The notes: a model not told the origin generated them from the letters alone. DNA of 64,000 nt from Amphirosellinia nigrospora (GCA_004123355.1 SCHM01000002.1:3693569-3757568), one strand, 5' to 3'; positions 21,813 to 35,164 are shown, counted from the first letter of the stretch. Numbers and translations are program-made.

Positions 21813-22584
21813 GATGAGGAATGAAACTATGGAAGGGGCAAGGCACTTTCATTATGTTCAAAACGCTAGAGAAAACCAGCTGCGCGATGATTTCTCCTGT
21901 TTGTGTTATATCTCATGTACGCGATAAAAGGAACGGACTGAAAAGGACTCGATTTTACCTGCCTAGGAATGCAGGTGCAGGGTGGTTGTCACGATAGTCG
22001 GCTACGGGTCTAATGAATAAAGGAACATAAAAACATGAAATTCGCCTGATGAAAAGCAATAGTAGCTCCAAACGCTTTCTTCCAAGGTTGAGAGCAGCAA
22101 AGGACGCCTGCCCTGAACGGTAGTGCCTGAACAATATGACGGGTTGACGATGATACATTCATATCTCCGTCGATTTTGCTGAGCCTACCTTGGTCTGGGG
22201 TACCAAAGTCACGCAGCCTTAGCTGCATGCATTGTTAGCCTACCCTCGCAGCGCAGTTAGTGTTTGTACTTGAGTCGCATGACTCTTCCCAGACCGTACT
22301 TCCGAACCGTGCCTGTGTAGCCAGACGCGGAAACACGATATTAATCAGCAATCCATGAATTATGTCATTACATGATGCAGAGCCTTTCGCAACCAACCTA
22401 TGTCGCGTCTTTACACACAGTGTTCTGTGGGAACCTGCCTACCTTAGGTAGTGTTCCTTGCAACACAGCAAGAGCTTTGCTTAGGTACCTAGGTCATGAA
22501 TTAATGATAGCTTAGGTAATGATTATCGGAGAGCATAGCACAGCCTGCCTGTATGGGACGCCTTTCAATTTCATTTTATGGACT
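21813..22584. other. Convergent intergenic region, WBP1 / NLR
   Basis: No gene seen. It contains CCTTAGGTAG at about 22442-22451 and TAGGTACCTA with a trailing GGT at 22482-22494. Confidence 0.6.
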
Positions 22585-25500
22585 TTAAAAGCAGATATAC
22601 GAACCACCCGCGTCGAAGCTCGTGGTGGAAGCGGCCTCCCGGATGCTGTCTAGACGCGCACAGTAATCTAGACTAGACTCTCTCTTTGACCGCTTCATTC
22701 GCCTCGTTAAGATAACCTCTGTGGGAACAGATCTGGTCCATGTCTTCTCTATCTGTGGTCCCAAAAGGCTTCGTCCGCGATACGTGGCTGGTCGTAAAAT
22801 CTGCCCACCATATTCCACCGGAGAACGTCTGGATGCGCAGCGGCAGCAGTCACCGCGCTGCGATATTGGTTTGAGACTGTACTCGTGTAAGACAGTTTCG
22901 CCCCGTGGCGCACCAAGCATTTTACTGTGTCGAGAGCACCGTTGGTGCAAGCTGCCAGGAGCGCCGTTCCTTCCGGAGAACCCTCGAACTCGACGTCGAC
23001 GCCGCACAACAAGAGCATCTCGACCACCGAGACCAGACCCCAATGCGCCGCCTCGCAGAGCAGACTCCTGCCATGTTGTCGCCGCAGGTTAAGGGCCATC
23101 CGGAAAGAATCCCGGAACCGTGGTTTCCGGGCTATCCTTAGCAAGTCCAAGAGATACATAGCTTTGCCGGAACGGGTCGTGTGTAAGCGAGGATTCGGAG
23201 AATGAGGGTGGTAGAGGCGCTGTGTCCGTCTTAGTAAAGCTGTGCGGATGCGGCCGTATTCGTCTAGGAGAAGAAAATGCAGCGGACTGAACCCATCAAC
23301 GTCTGCTGATAATGGGTCCACGCCTTGTCAACCAGCAACGAGAAGATGCCCATAGTTGTGTTGCCCGTTCTGCTATGGAATGAGGACGTTCCGTTGTCGC
23401 CAATCGAAACCCGCTAGATTAATGTCACGCTGTAAAAGAACTTGAATGACTGGAAGATTATGGGCTTCAAGGCGTACATCAGTGGCGTCTTGCCCTTGAC
23501 ATCTCGTGTATCAAAGCTAGAGCCTAGATTCAAGAGTGCCTTTACAGTTTCCAAGTGACCACTTTGGATCGCCGTGTGTAGTGGTATCCGCCCCGCATCA
23601 TCCTGAACGTCCAGACAGGCTCCATTGGCCAGTAAAGAAATCGATCATTTGCAGATCACCTATTGAGGCCCCGTAGTGTAAGAAGTTCTCTTTATTGATG
23701 TCGAAATAATGTAGATTCTGATGCTGGGCTTCGAGGCCGCCGTCCTGCGGTCGAGTACTAGTTGCGAATTATATGTCAGCATCCGGTCGAAGGTTTATGG
23801 CTCAGGTTGGGGATATTACCTGTCAGTATCAGTACACTTCTTCAGGCGACGTAATATGATCTCAGCACCAGGATAATTTCCGTATTTGATAGCTGCTGCA
23901 AGGGAGCTCGAATCCACGGTGCCGGGTGTCCACTGTAGTCCGTCCTCCAGTGTCCTAGCTAGAAGACGGTCAAGGAGAAAGTTCCAAGTGCTATCTTGTG
24001 CAACTAGTTGAATTGTAGTCTTTGCCGGCAAGTTTGACCCAGTGTGTAGGGCGCAAATCGAACCCCCAGAACTAGCATTTTCCTCAAAAGCCACTCTACA
24101 ATAGCGATCGATCGATGGTATAATGCCAAGGCCAAAGGAGTACAAACGGCACATTCAGGTATTGGTAGGTCCAGCGAGGCGCCGCCTCTACGAAGTTCTA
24201 TGCAGAGTTGAAGATCCTTTGCGATAATGGCTTTCTCGAGTCTGACTGACAGTTCGGTTAATGTATCAAAGCAAGGAGGTGGCGCTGGGCTCGCAGTTGA
24301 AGCTAATTTCAGGGCAATTTGTTTGCGTCCTAACAGCACAGCTAGCTGGGCCGGGGTCTTGAGGGTTGGGTCAAGACATTCCTTTGCACCGTACTGTAGG
24401 AGGATTGAGACTGTTTCGAGATCATTTTCCCGCACTGCAGCGTGCAGGATATGCGTACCTGAGTGTGTGCGAATATTCGGATCTGCTCCGTATCGGCATA
24501 ACCTTTTGATAACTTCATGAGCTCCGCGAAAAACCGCTAAAAGAGAGGTGTGAAACCCCTTGGGCCTGAGAATTGATTTTTTTCAGAGAGAACAGTCGAG
24601 CAGAGAACGTCAACACATTGTGCGTTCCCAGTAATGGCAGCGAGATGGAGGGGATTGCAGCCATGAATTCGCTGGTCGAGAAAAGAGACGTCAACCGAGC
24701 AATGGGTCCCATATAATAGAATGAGCCGACAAGGTTTCCAACTGGCCCAGAAATTGAACGCAACCTCTATATGTAGCTCTGGAAATAAGCGTCCAGCCAT
24801 TTTGAGAGATATTCGGCTGGGCGCCTGCCTTGATGAGGGCGATAGCCGTATCTTGATAGCCACCAACAATGTGCAGGTGCAGTGCTGGCATTTTAGTTAT
24901 CTTGTCTGCTGCATTTACGTCTACTCCCTTCTCTATGACTGCTAGTAACTTCTCATTAACATCTAGGATAGCCGAGCCACAAAGTAAATGAACCAACCCG
25001 GCATCGTTGAGCTGCTCTGGTGTCGTATACTGGAGTAGTAGCCGAAAGTGGTCAATCCCACAAGGAACCCCTACCTGGCAAGCAAGTGTGATGGGGCTCA
25101 GGTCCATGTTTTTGAGATGAGTACTGGCCCCTCCCTCAAGAAGCTTGGAGGATAGCTCAGGAGTACCGAAGCGGACAGACCATGCTAATGCTACTGTGAA
25201 GTTGGAGTCATCGTTTTCCAGCGCTTTGTATGATGAACTTGTTAGAGCATTAGAAACGAAGGGCCAGAACGGCTCCAATGCGGCCGCATTGAACATGCCT
25301 TCAGTGAAGATATCAAGTAGCTGAGCCCGGATGTCCGCATGGCTACCTCGAAAGAGGCCATAGCCCCAATAGTGAGAAAAACTTGTCCTATGTCGGCAAG
25401 TAATTTACCCATGATACTGATAGTATCGTCCACCAGATAAGTCGAGAGGATTTCAGAACAGAAAAATGTCCAAAGCATCGTCCCATCGGTAGCGGTAGAC

Positions 25501-28500
25501 CAAACGTAGGATTCAGTGGTCAACTCTTTAACCACGTCTAAGTCGACCTTACCCATTTTTAGGACATTTCTGATAAATATCTCCAGTGGTACTTTACCAT
25601 CCTTTTGTCGCTTGCAAGGATCCGGGTAAAAGCTCTTAATCAATTGAACGCATTCCACACTGATGTTTGGCGGCAAACAATGAAACACTGTAGACCCGCT
25701 GTCAGGATTTTCTTCGGGCTTAATACCAACGGTTAAAAGCTCGCGAATCACTATCGCTGAATTCATACGTAATGCATTGATGAAGAGATCTGGCGAATGG
25801 TCGCAGGTTCCAGTTTGTTTGAAAAGTTGCAGTATGGACATTGTTGCTTCTAAGTGAGCGCTGTTAATAGCAATTGATAAGGGGGTCATCGCCTCCGAGT
25901 CTCGTTGTTCTAATGCCCGGCTTAAATTTGGGCACTGAATAGCCAGCTCTTCCAATATGGTAACCGAATTCAAACGTGCCGCCCCATGCCAGATTGTGCC
26001 TCCAGACTTGTCACGCGCCGACAGGGACGCCCCATGCTTAAGTAACAGTCGTAGCATTGTGATTTTGATGATTTTTGGAACAACATAAGATAGGGTTATC
26101 AATATGATCGTCGTGTAACCTGTTCCTAATCCCAAGTTGTAATAATCTCTCTGTAGCCTTAAGAGCCCTAACCCACTGCTAATAGAACTAGATCGTACTC
26201 CAATCTCTCATCAACTCGTAATAAACGATGTAGTTGCTGTCAACCGCCATAACTTCAAGATGTTTTTGGTTGTCTAGATGAATAGCAACAAGACATGGTC
26301 GATGAACTCATAATCAGACATGAAGGGAGGGTTTAAAGTATAGTCGGGGCGTCACTCTCGCGGAGAATAATGTACAGTTGGCCTCAATGCTTTCAATCAA
26401 ATCTGAAGCCTCAGTACTAGACTCGTTCATATTCTTTAGATAAGAAGAATCTCATCTACCTCCGTCTCATCTAACTCCGAGAGACTTGAATCCACAGGAA
26501 TATTCTCTGTAGCTTCATTGAGCTCTTCAGATCGGTAGATCTAAGATGAGATCTCCACGAACGAGCTCTAGAAGGATGCCCAGTCCTTCAAGGTGGTTAG
26601 ATTGGCATATTGCAAGCTGCGCTAGCATTGGTCGACACCATGTTTAAATCTCTTAAACGAACCCGGTTGACTAGGCTTTGCATGAGCGCAGCTTGCTCCT
26701 TTTCGTATCAAAAGTGCAACAGTTCCGCGCCGTAGCGAACAAGGTAGGCAGCTAAAAAGGGAACTGTACACTGTATCGTTTTTTCTTTTCTGGTTCATAG
26801 AGAAGGTACCCAAACCGCCGACTGCACAGTATAAAGGCGTGCTAAAGCGGCTCTCTAGGTTAACTTGAGCCCCCTGATCCAGTAGAAGGGAGCATAGTTT
26901 TGGTAGCCCAAGGATAGCAGCCATGTGCAGAGGAGTGAAATTATCGTGCAGTATGCAAAGAGCCAGGTTAAAGGTCCAGTCTTGATCCAAAGTTCGGCCC
27001 TTAGTCCTTTCGAGCTGGTATCGTCCGCCATGGGAAAGCAAGGTCTAGCGTCAGCAGAACAGTGACGACCGATCTCTAATACCCAATTGGTAAAAAAAGC
27101 CGATTTGGGGGTAGCAAGAGATCTAAAGCGAGCCGAATCACGTCCGGCTTATCCAGTGGTGTTCGGAGTGTATTGGCCAGAAGATTGAGGCGTACTCATA
27201 AAATGGTCTTTCGCCAATTCGTTGTTGGGTGTACTCCAGGATTGACCAGCTGAAGCCCATTATGTTATGAGGTAAAGTATTGAAATTTTGGAGTTGCAGA
27301 AAGCGTAGGGCGGATATGGTTAGGAAATATGTAGCCTTCATGGGAGAGACCGCGAACTTTTGTAGTGACAAACTGTCTAGAAGTTTGGCTCTGTAAAAAC
27401 TCCTTGACTGTGAAATGCGCGAACTCGAAACGGTTTTCCGAAGTGGATTTTCTGATAAAACTGCTGCAGGCAATCAGAATCTCTGCCTCATCGATTATGT
27501 CCTCTGGGTCTAGCCACTCTGTGTCTTTTGAAATGGAAACTGCTTCGCATATTTCTCGAATAGTAAGCGGAGGCTCTGTGAAAGCAATCAACTGAAGACT
27601 ATTCTGCACTATCTGTTGGATTGATGGGCTCTTCTGGTTGACCCTATGCAGCATCCTTTCGTATGTTTCAAACAGGGTCGGTGGTAAAGACTTTAGAGCA
27701 TTTCGACGGGCGGCATCTGTTGGTAATTCGCACATTAAATCAATCTGGCAGGCAACCCAACGAAACCTGAAATTTGTGAGCTAATAGTTGGGATAAACGG
27801 AGTGGAATACTTGCATTCCATTCGCTTCGTTAACTAAGGTGTTGAGGATCTCATCCTTAACTTGTGGGTGCTTTATCCTCAGCCGTTTTGACCGAATCCT
27901 GGCATCGATTTCGGCCGACGAGTATAATAATATATCGTCTTTCTGAGCGGCAACGTCTAGCATGTAAACTCTGTTTCTAGAAGCTCGCGAATGACATGCT
28001 CGGGCGACTTAGAATAGCGATGCTCGTGTTTGCGTGTTGTGCCATAGCCCTAAAAGAGTCTCGATGACTGCGACAACATACGATTCACATTCATCGACTC
28101 CGTCTATGAGCAATAGAGCTTTGTCAACTCTCCAAAATTTCTACCACGAGTTTCGTGAGGTGGCTTAAATCGGGCGACCGAGAAAGCCTGCCGGGGGGTG
28201 CAGTTCCTCGTAGTACTGTTCTAGTAGTATATATGCGTTTGGGTTCTGCCGTGCAAGCTGGGAAGCTATAGTGGCGAGAAGATTGACAGGATCATGGGAT
28301 TTCTCGTCTGCAAAGTTACAGAAAAAGAAAGCCACAGCACAGTTAGAGCCACTAGATCTCAAAGACTCTTGAATCATGGCTCCAGCAAGCACGGTTTTGC
28401 CTCCACCAGGGACACCTTCAAGCCACAATGCTGCCCTGGGATCGTGTAGCCATCTACTGAATGCGACACTTTCAGTGAGCCATAAGCCGGTTAGGCTATG

Positions 28501-29113
28501 TCGGGCATTGATGCTCTTGTCTAGTAAGATTTGGGGATCGACTTTCAGAAAAAAATCGAGAACTCGTTGTCGCCCTTCATCGACGCGGATTTGGGTGTGA
28601 ATCTCGGAGTATTTTTCTACCGATTCTTCAATTTTACTAACACGCGTTAAGAGCTCATCCTGACGCGACAAGCTTCTTAGAAGAACATTCATCGTATCTG
28701 CGGACAATGCGGTAGTGATAGTCTTCGTCTGACCTGAGATTTGGTTTATTAGCTCTTCGGTCTCCGCGTGGAAAATGGCCAGGTGAGCTGCCGACGTAAA
28801 CGTCCCAGCGAAGAACCACGTTGAAGGTCATCTTGTATGTGTTGCAACTTATTACTGAGCTTCGAGAGAGTCTGGCGGCACGAGTTTATATGGTGCATGC
28901 GGAGGGAAGTATCGTATGGCTCATCTTACAAAGCCCAGGCCAAGAGCGATAGGTTGTGAAGAATTCCGGACAGTGATCGTACACTGTCAGCCAGGACCTC
29001 GACTTCCTTGCCTGCTCCTTTGGCGGTCCTATAATAGTGCGAGACCCGCCTGAACACGGCGTCAGAAATGCCGACGAGCCCAGCGACTGACGCAGCTATT
29101 GATAGTGGATCAT
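22585..29113 (-). CDS. NACHT-ankyrin NLR-like receptor with fungal STAND N-terminal domain
   Basis: Signal-transduction NTPase with repeats of the fungal NLR-like class, implicated in non-self recognition. N-terminus (about 28930-29110): PLSIAASVAGLVGISDAVFR and SVRSLSGILHNLSLL, the helical fungal N-terminal domain of STAND proteins. NACHT: Walker A GVPGGGKT (about 28391-28416) and Walker B ALLLIDGVDE (about 28088-28125). A winged-helix-like part follows (LTIREICEAVSI, FEFAHFTVKEFLQS, 27390-27600). From about 27000 to 22700 come many ankyrin repeats (e.g. TPLSIAINSAHLEATMSIL, LRLLLKHGASLSARDKSG, FTPLHMAAILGLPKL). The C-terminus is LDYCARLDSIREAAS. Span of about 6.5 kb suggests about 2,000 residues. 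The frame is broken many times, as in its neighbours, so whether it is intact cannot be decided here. The start lies at ATG 29113, probably one base short of MDPLS. Splitting into two genes is possible but less likely. Confidence 0.8.
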
Positions 29114-30066
29114 CATGGGGTCTTGGCTGCTATGGAGCGGTATCTCAAAAATAAGAAAACGGTTGATGAATTAGACATGGCACATAAAAACATACTTCCA
29201 TCCCGAAACATCATGATATCTTTTACATCCCCAAATTTCCAACTTTGGGTTGATCAGCCTACACAGCCCCCAGAAGCCACCACTAATACCTAGGTACATA
29301 GCGGTGCTGATACACCAACTAAAGAAGTGAATGGCATTTACATCTGCCACAAGTACGATGTTGTTGCATATATTACGTGTCACCATTCGAGAGCTCACGC
29401 TAAAACATCGCCACACTCACTGTAAACAAGGGCAGTTGATTCTTTTGGCTACCTACCTATCTGGCATTAACAGCCTTACTAGGCATAACAGTTCACAAGG
29501 GCTATCATTATATAACATTGAAGTTGCTATATACTCATAAAGTATGCTAGATCCTGTAACAAATGCTCGAATCCGTTAGGTTTTAGTATATTTACGGTAA
29601 TACCTTGGCTTAGGTACCAGGCAAAAGCGGGTCTTGCTCAGACCAGGCTTAGGCTAAAAGCGGCATGGCTCAGTACGTACCTGTAAGAGCTGCAGCTTAA
29701 CTATCGATAACGGCGCAGTTATTCAGAGAGCTCACTTGCAAGAGCATCGATCTTGAATAAATATTCTAATTATTACGCCGCGCATATAAGAAAAGATATA
29801 AGAAATCGAGCGGAGCGACACCATATCAAGGAATCCTAGGCAACTCCATAATCGACTCTCTAACTAGCCCCACGAGCCAACACGCGCATACTACACGCGA
29901 TTACAGGATATTCATTTGTACCAACAACGTGTGACGGAGAGCTGAACCAAGGAAGGAATAACAACCTTCGAACCTATCCATAAAGGTGTCAAGGATAAAA
30001 CCAATTAAAAAGGCCGTAGCACTACTCGTTGAAACGCAAATACACACAAAAACAAGGGTAGGAGAG
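29114..30066. other. Divergent intergenic region, NLR / PRP38
   Basis: About 950 bp without a recognised gene. It holds a TACCTAGGTA palindrome at 29287-29296, CTACCTACCTA at about 29449-29459 and a related CTTAGGTACC near 29609. Promoters for both flanking genes must lie here. Confidence 0.55.
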
Positions 30067-30937
30067 ATGCCGTCGGACACGCACCGCGCCGACGAGCGGC
30101 GGTTCCTCGACGAGCGCGGCAGCAGCGCGACGCTGGCGCCCAACGGGCTCAACCCGGCGACCATCATGGAGAAGGCGGTGCGCGAGCGCATCGTGGACTC
30201 GTACTTCTGGAAGGAGCAGTGCTTCGGCGTCAACGAGGCCGACGTCGTCGACCGCGTCGTAGCGCACGTGTCCTTCGTCGGGGCACGTACGGCGACGCCA
30301 GAAGCCCTCGCCGTTCCTGTGCCTCGCCTTCAAGCTGTTGCAGCTCGCGCCGGGCGATGACGTGCTCGAGGCCTACCTGCGGCATGGCGGGGAGAAGTTC
30401 AAGTACCTCCGCGCGCTCGCGTGCTTCTACGTCCGCCTGACGAGGAAGGCCGAGCACGTGTACATGTTTCTCGAGCCCTTTCTGGAGGACGGCAGGAAGC
30501 TGAGGCGCCGCGGCCGCGCGGGCGCTACGCTGACGTTCGTCGATGACTTTGTCGACTCCCTGCTCACCAAGGACCGCGTCTGCGCTACCTCGCTCTGGCA
30601 GATGCCCAAGAGGAGATCCTGGAGGATCTAGATCTCCTCGAGCCGAGGGTGAGCCCGCTTGGTGATATCGAGGACCTGCTGGCTGATGACGATGAGGAGA
30701 TGGGGGATGCGGATAGGGCGGCTGCGAATGGTGATGATGAGAGCGCGGATGAGGATGAAGGGGAGATTAGGGATGCGCGCCGTGAAAGGTCGGATTCGGC
30801 TGGGTATAGTGACGTGAACGGAGGTCTTCTAGGAGGCGGAGTTCCTCGCGGGTGGGATGGACGTTGATCGAGATAGGAGATCGGACGGAAGCAGAAGTAG
30901 AAGCAGAAGTAGGAGTAGAAGGAGAGATAGTCGATGA
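30067..30937 (+). CDS. PRP38: Pre-mRNA-splicing factor 38
   Basis: Essential U4/U6.U5 tri-snRNP-associated factor needed for spliceosome activation in the nucleus. The ATG at 30067 is followed by LNPATIMEKAVRERI, DSYFWKEQCFGVNEADVVDR and VAHVSFVG, then, after frame slips, FKLLQLAPGDDV, GGEKFKYLRALACFYVRLTR, EPFLEDGRKLRRRGR, DDFVDSLLTKDRVCATSLW and LEPRVSPLGDIEDLL. An acidic linker leads to an Arg-Ser tail (SRSRSRSRSRRRDSR) that ends TGA at 30935-30937. Three slips are each one base missing from a G or C run (near 30279, 30298 and 30613); another precedes the RS tail. The gene is strongly GC-rich at third positions, unlike the neighbouring NLR. About 285 residues, no intron seen. Confidence 0.93.
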
Positions 30938-31234
30938 GAAGTCTTTGAGACTCGAGTCGGAACTAAAAACACTTTCATCACGGCACAATGGGATACACGA
31001 TCTACATGCGGCATACTCAGCTCAAATACTTCCTCATATAGAGAGCATCTCTCCTTAGGCAGTAGGCATGCGAAGGAATAATAGGGAGGCACAGAGTGAG
31101 TTTTATTTTCTATAGAGATTCTATAAACGCGAAGCGTTGGGTATAGCTAACACCACACTCAGGACAATCCACCTTGCATACAGTTAGACTTGATCCGTAT
31201 TCAAAAACCTTCCCAGCTCTCGGAATTAACGCCT
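30938..31234. other. Convergent intergenic region, PRP38 / GatA
   Basis: Just under 300 bp, no gene seen; presumably the two 3' untranslated regions. Confidence 0.6.
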
Positions 31235-32640
31235 TCAGGGTTTATCGGCGATGCTTCTGGAGATATGGCCCGCCAAAATTTCAGCCATAGAGAGGATACG
31301 CGCATCATCCCAGTACTGTCCAATCAGTTGCAAGCCGCCAAAATGGAGCAGTTTCTGTTCTTCGCTGGATGAGTCGACGGGAATATCCATAGCAATGCTG
31401 ATGGCGGGGAGCCCGGCCAAGCTTGCGGGCACGGTAAAGACATCATTCATGTAGGAATCGAGCGGGGTCTGGTTGTGCACCTGCTCGAGAAGCGGGGGTG
31501 TGGTGGGAGCAGTCGGGCAGACGAGGAAATCGACTTGTGCGGGTCCCAACTTAGTCTCGATGCCGATTGTCTCCTCTATCTCACTAAGGGGGAAGTGCTG
31601 CTCGTCGAGCAGAGGATTCTCCAGTTTGAAGATCCTGTCGAAGTCCCTCCGAACAAGCTGGCGGACCTTTTGCGCCTGGATGAAGTAGTTGTCTATAGCC
31701 TCGGAACTTAGAGTGTACGATCCCAGTAATATGCGCCGCTTGACCTCGCTCCAAAGCCCGAGCCTCGCGTCCTCGCGTACAACACGCTATCCTGTGCATC
31801 GCTTGGGCCATTTGTGTCTCTGTAGCCATAGCGAATTCCGTCGTATTGGCGAGATTGGAGGATGCCTCGGCCGGGCTATCACGTAGTATGCAGACAGCGC
31901 ATCCTCGTCGAAGGCACGAGACGGGGACAACGCGTCCGCCAAGCTTTTGTATCGTCTCCAAGAGCTTGGAGCCAGCTTGTTGTACCCGGTGTCGAGCTCC
32001 TTAATGTTACTCTAGTGGAAGACCAAAAGTCAATCCTCTGAACGACTGTCCAGTGATAAAAGTAAACCATAACCTTCCCTCTCCGTTGTACACGAGAGCG
32101 CACAGCCTCTGGAAGCGACGTAGGATCCCTCGGCATGCTCTCTATACAAGCCCAGCTCAACAATAGCCTCACGAAGGCCGCACCGTTCGCGCCAACAAAC
32201 CCACCGTGTCTAATGAATTCGCGTACGGCACGACGCCCCACCGCGACAGCATCCGTACGACGGCTTGAAGCCCCACGTGCCTGTATAAGCAGCGGCATAC
32301 GTATCGAGCCCCCGTGTCGGTGCCGAGCGCGAGGTCTACCGTCCATCCTTCACGACCACAGCGCTGCCCCCGAACTCCCTCCCGCCGAGTACTTCTCGAG
32401 TGGCCGCGCATTGTGGACGGCTTCAAAGCGACGTCGTCGAGTGCGTGCCATACCAAACTCGTCCATGCCCGCCTTGCTGACTACTTCCATTCCCCGCGGC
32501 CACGGAGTTGAGTAACGATGGTCGCGGTGAAGGGGATCTCGGCCCCCGTGAGAATCTGGAGGCGCATGTCGTCGGAAAACCCGCGCGGCTATGTTGTCCT
32601 TTACGGCGAGGCGGGTGTTAGGGCTTCTTGGACAATCGAT
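31235..32640 (-). CDS. HER2: Glutamyl-tRNA(Gln) amidotransferase subunit A, mitochondrial
   Basis: Amidase-signature subunit of the mitochondrial GatFAB complex, which turns Glu-tRNA(Gln) into Gln-tRNA(Gln). Seen from the N-terminal side: RLAVKDNIAA (catalytic Lys, about 32583-32621), GMDEFGM, LEKYSAGGSSG (cis-Ser and Ser region), TVDLALGTDTG, GGVVPYANSLDTVGLL, then the C-terminal DVFTVPASLAGLPAISIAMD and GLQLIGQYWDDARIL, ending TGA at 31235-31237. The middle (about 31590-32250) is scrambled by several frame slips. The 5' end is unresolved: an intron just upstream of the Lys motif is likely, and no good first exon could be chosen between 32640 and 32900. Other fungal amidases differ in the GMDEFGM and DTVG motifs, so the identity is fairly sure. 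Confidence 0.82.
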
Positions 32641-33299
32641 AGTTGGGTTCTCAGATGTATATACTGTTTTGAACCATGCCTATGTGAATATACGCACCGC
32701 TATGCTGCGTATCGTGACTGCTGTAACTGGTGGTGCAGGGACGACGAGACGTTCGGGACGCCACGACTAGCTCGCGATTGCGTCCACCTGCAGGCGGTTC
32801 TGTAACGGGTATGCCTGCCATACGTCGACATGTGACCTTGTTTCGCGTTGTGGAAGCCGTGCCGTTCACCTCACACGTTATGGCATTTCTCGGTTGCTTG
32901 GCAGGGTATTACTAGGTACAATTTACTATTCACCGGTATCGATTGGAGCTAGGTTAGGCCGTTCTCTTCTGGGTAGGCGGTCCAAGTGCAGCCCACGCGA
33001 GTAGTGTATGTGCAGCGACAATCAATCAATGAGATTGCTATCCCCTGCAGAAAACCGCCCCGCCCAGGCAGCCGGCAAGCACCATGTGGGACCGTACAGC
33101 ATCCCCCCTACGAGTTCCAGTGACGCAACGCCGCTCTTGCAAGACAGCTCACTGAACCGTGACCCAAACCGTGTTAACCTGCCCATCCAGGACCTGGTGT
33201 CTGACAACCATTTCTTTCTCCTTGTCATCTATCTCTCAATGAGAAAAGTTTACATCCATACGCTAAACTACGGCCACCTCAAACCAGATCCTCAGAGCT
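32641..33299. other. Divergent region between GatA and the phosphoesterase
   Basis: It probably holds the unresolved first exons and promoters of both flanking genes. No separate gene is supported. Confidence 0.4.
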
Positions 33300-35164
33300 G
33301 CGGCCGTCGCGTGTCGTTGGCCATCGTCGCTAATGGAGCTCAACCGGAAGCTCCACACCTGTTGCCGGCCCATGCGAGAGCTTGAATGGGACAGATCAAC
33401 TTCTACACACGACCGACATCCCGGTTGGCTTGGTGGCATTTACAAGAGTGCGATAGAGCCTGAATGTCAAATACCGCGTCACATACTGATTCGCTTCCTC
33501 TCTAGAGCACATACTCAGCTGATGGGTGACTATGTCTTTTCACGAACACATGCGCAAGAAGCCGATGAGAAGGCGTCGACCCTCCTTGTCGTAGATACCG
33601 CGACCGTGTCGAAGGAATGGCCTATACGACGCTCCGATCCGAAGGCAATTACACTACGACATATTTGGGCAACAGACGTGACGTCTGTGTCCGGGAACCA
33701 TGAGCTTACAGGAAGACACCGTAAGACGCGAACACAGCATACCGTCCCCCATTTCAAGAGTCCTATACGCTCCAACCTAGACTACATAGAGCCGAGACAG
33801 GCAACCAGATCCCACAAGCCCAGCGCTACATCAAGTTCAAAACGAAAAACTGGGTAAATGTTGTGGCCCTGGCTTCATCTTCGACTTCGACCGAAATGCG
33901 AACAATAGCGTCGTCGTGCCAGTCGCCGAGACTATGAAGCAGGAGTGTTCCAGAACGCCATCGGGAGAAGCCCGACCTATTTGTAGTCATCGGACACGTG
34001 GGCTCCGGATGGCCGAGTTCGAGCAGATCTTCAAGGTCATCCGAGACGAGAACTGGTATACCCCCATCGCCTTCCTGGCGGCCACGCCCACGTGCGAGAC
34101 GCGAGGAGATTCGACGACAAGGCCGTGCCATTGCAATGGCCGTTACTTCGAGACGATTGGGGATGTCCGTGATGGCATCAAGAAGAAGAGCAAAAGACGC
34201 CCCTGCTTCCGTCACCACCAACACGGCCGTTACCTCAAGAGACGCTACATCGACAATAATGTTCTCGGCCTACAACATCATGCCGGGGTAAGAGAAGAAC
34301 TTCACCACGGCACATGGTCGCAACGTCAGCAGGATGATCACAGAGGCCCGGAAGGTGCTCAACCTTGATCGCAAGATCGGGCGCGCCTCGAGACCTCTGG
34401 ATGACCTGCCAATATCCAAGTAACGCGAGTATCTTCACATGGCTAGAGAAGAAATGATTCCGGATGCAGTCGTCAACAAAGATCCGGGCCGACAAGCCTC
34501 GCTAGCCATTGTCAACACAGGTGCGATCCGCTTCGACATCTTCCAAGGTGCTTTTACGAAGGATTCCACATACTTAATCTCCCCCTTTACGAGCAAGTTC
34601 AACTACATCCCCGACGTGCCGTACAGCGTCGCGAGAAGGTGCTGCAGCTCTCAATGCGGTGCCCCGTATTCCAGGCGGAACTTGACACCAAGTACCTCTC
34701 CATCCCTGAGCAGATGGCGCCTAGTCCCTTCCTAAGTAAAGAGCCGTCGTTGTCGCGCTCGTCACGTCCGATGTTTATGACGGGAATCAGGCTCAACATC
34801 CATCATCGATGAAGTGGGAGATGTAGGAGATGATAATATGACCCGGAGCTTGTCAACGGCTACACGACGAAAGACGACTTAGGTGACGACGGCGACGACG
34901 CTGTGCACTCGCCCATCAAATTTTACGCCGTGCCTAACTGCATCCAGGCGCAGTCGCGTTTCCTTCCTCCTCCGAAGAACCCGAGACCCCGGCAGACCCG
35001 GAGACGATAGATCTGGTCTTCATTGACTATGTTCAGCCGTGGATCATACCCGCTCTCAAATTCAGCGGCGGAGATTGATACCAATAACATCACCGTTTTT
35101 AAATTCTACCCTGACGGATGTTATTGCTGGGTGGGTTGGGAAGCATTGGAACGAGGAGTGTTAA
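33300..35164 (+). CDS. 5'-nucleotidase-type calcineurin-like metallophosphoesterase
   Basis: Likely secreted or vacuolar phosphohydrolase with two metal ions. Recognisable parts: LEWGQINF..HTTD near 33384-33415; GWLGGHLQ; a probable intron about 33449-33505 ending CTCTCTAG; DRVEGNGLYDA-like residues (about 33600-33630, shifted frame); metal-ligand motif GNHEL at 33693-33707; VVIGHVG (33983-34003); MAEFEQIFKVIRDENWYTPI; GGHAHVRD-like (about 34078-34100); EEMIPDAVVNKD; VNTGAIRFDIF of the C-terminal 5'-nucleotidase domain; FNYIPDVPYSVA; IDLVFIDYVQPWIIPALKF. The last codons read DVIAGWVGKHWNEEC, then TAA at 35162-35164. The start codon is not settled; a short hydrophobic stretch (LAIVANGAQ) near 33318 could be the end of a signal peptide. 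Frame slips are frequent and mostly fall in short runs. Confidence 0.8.
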
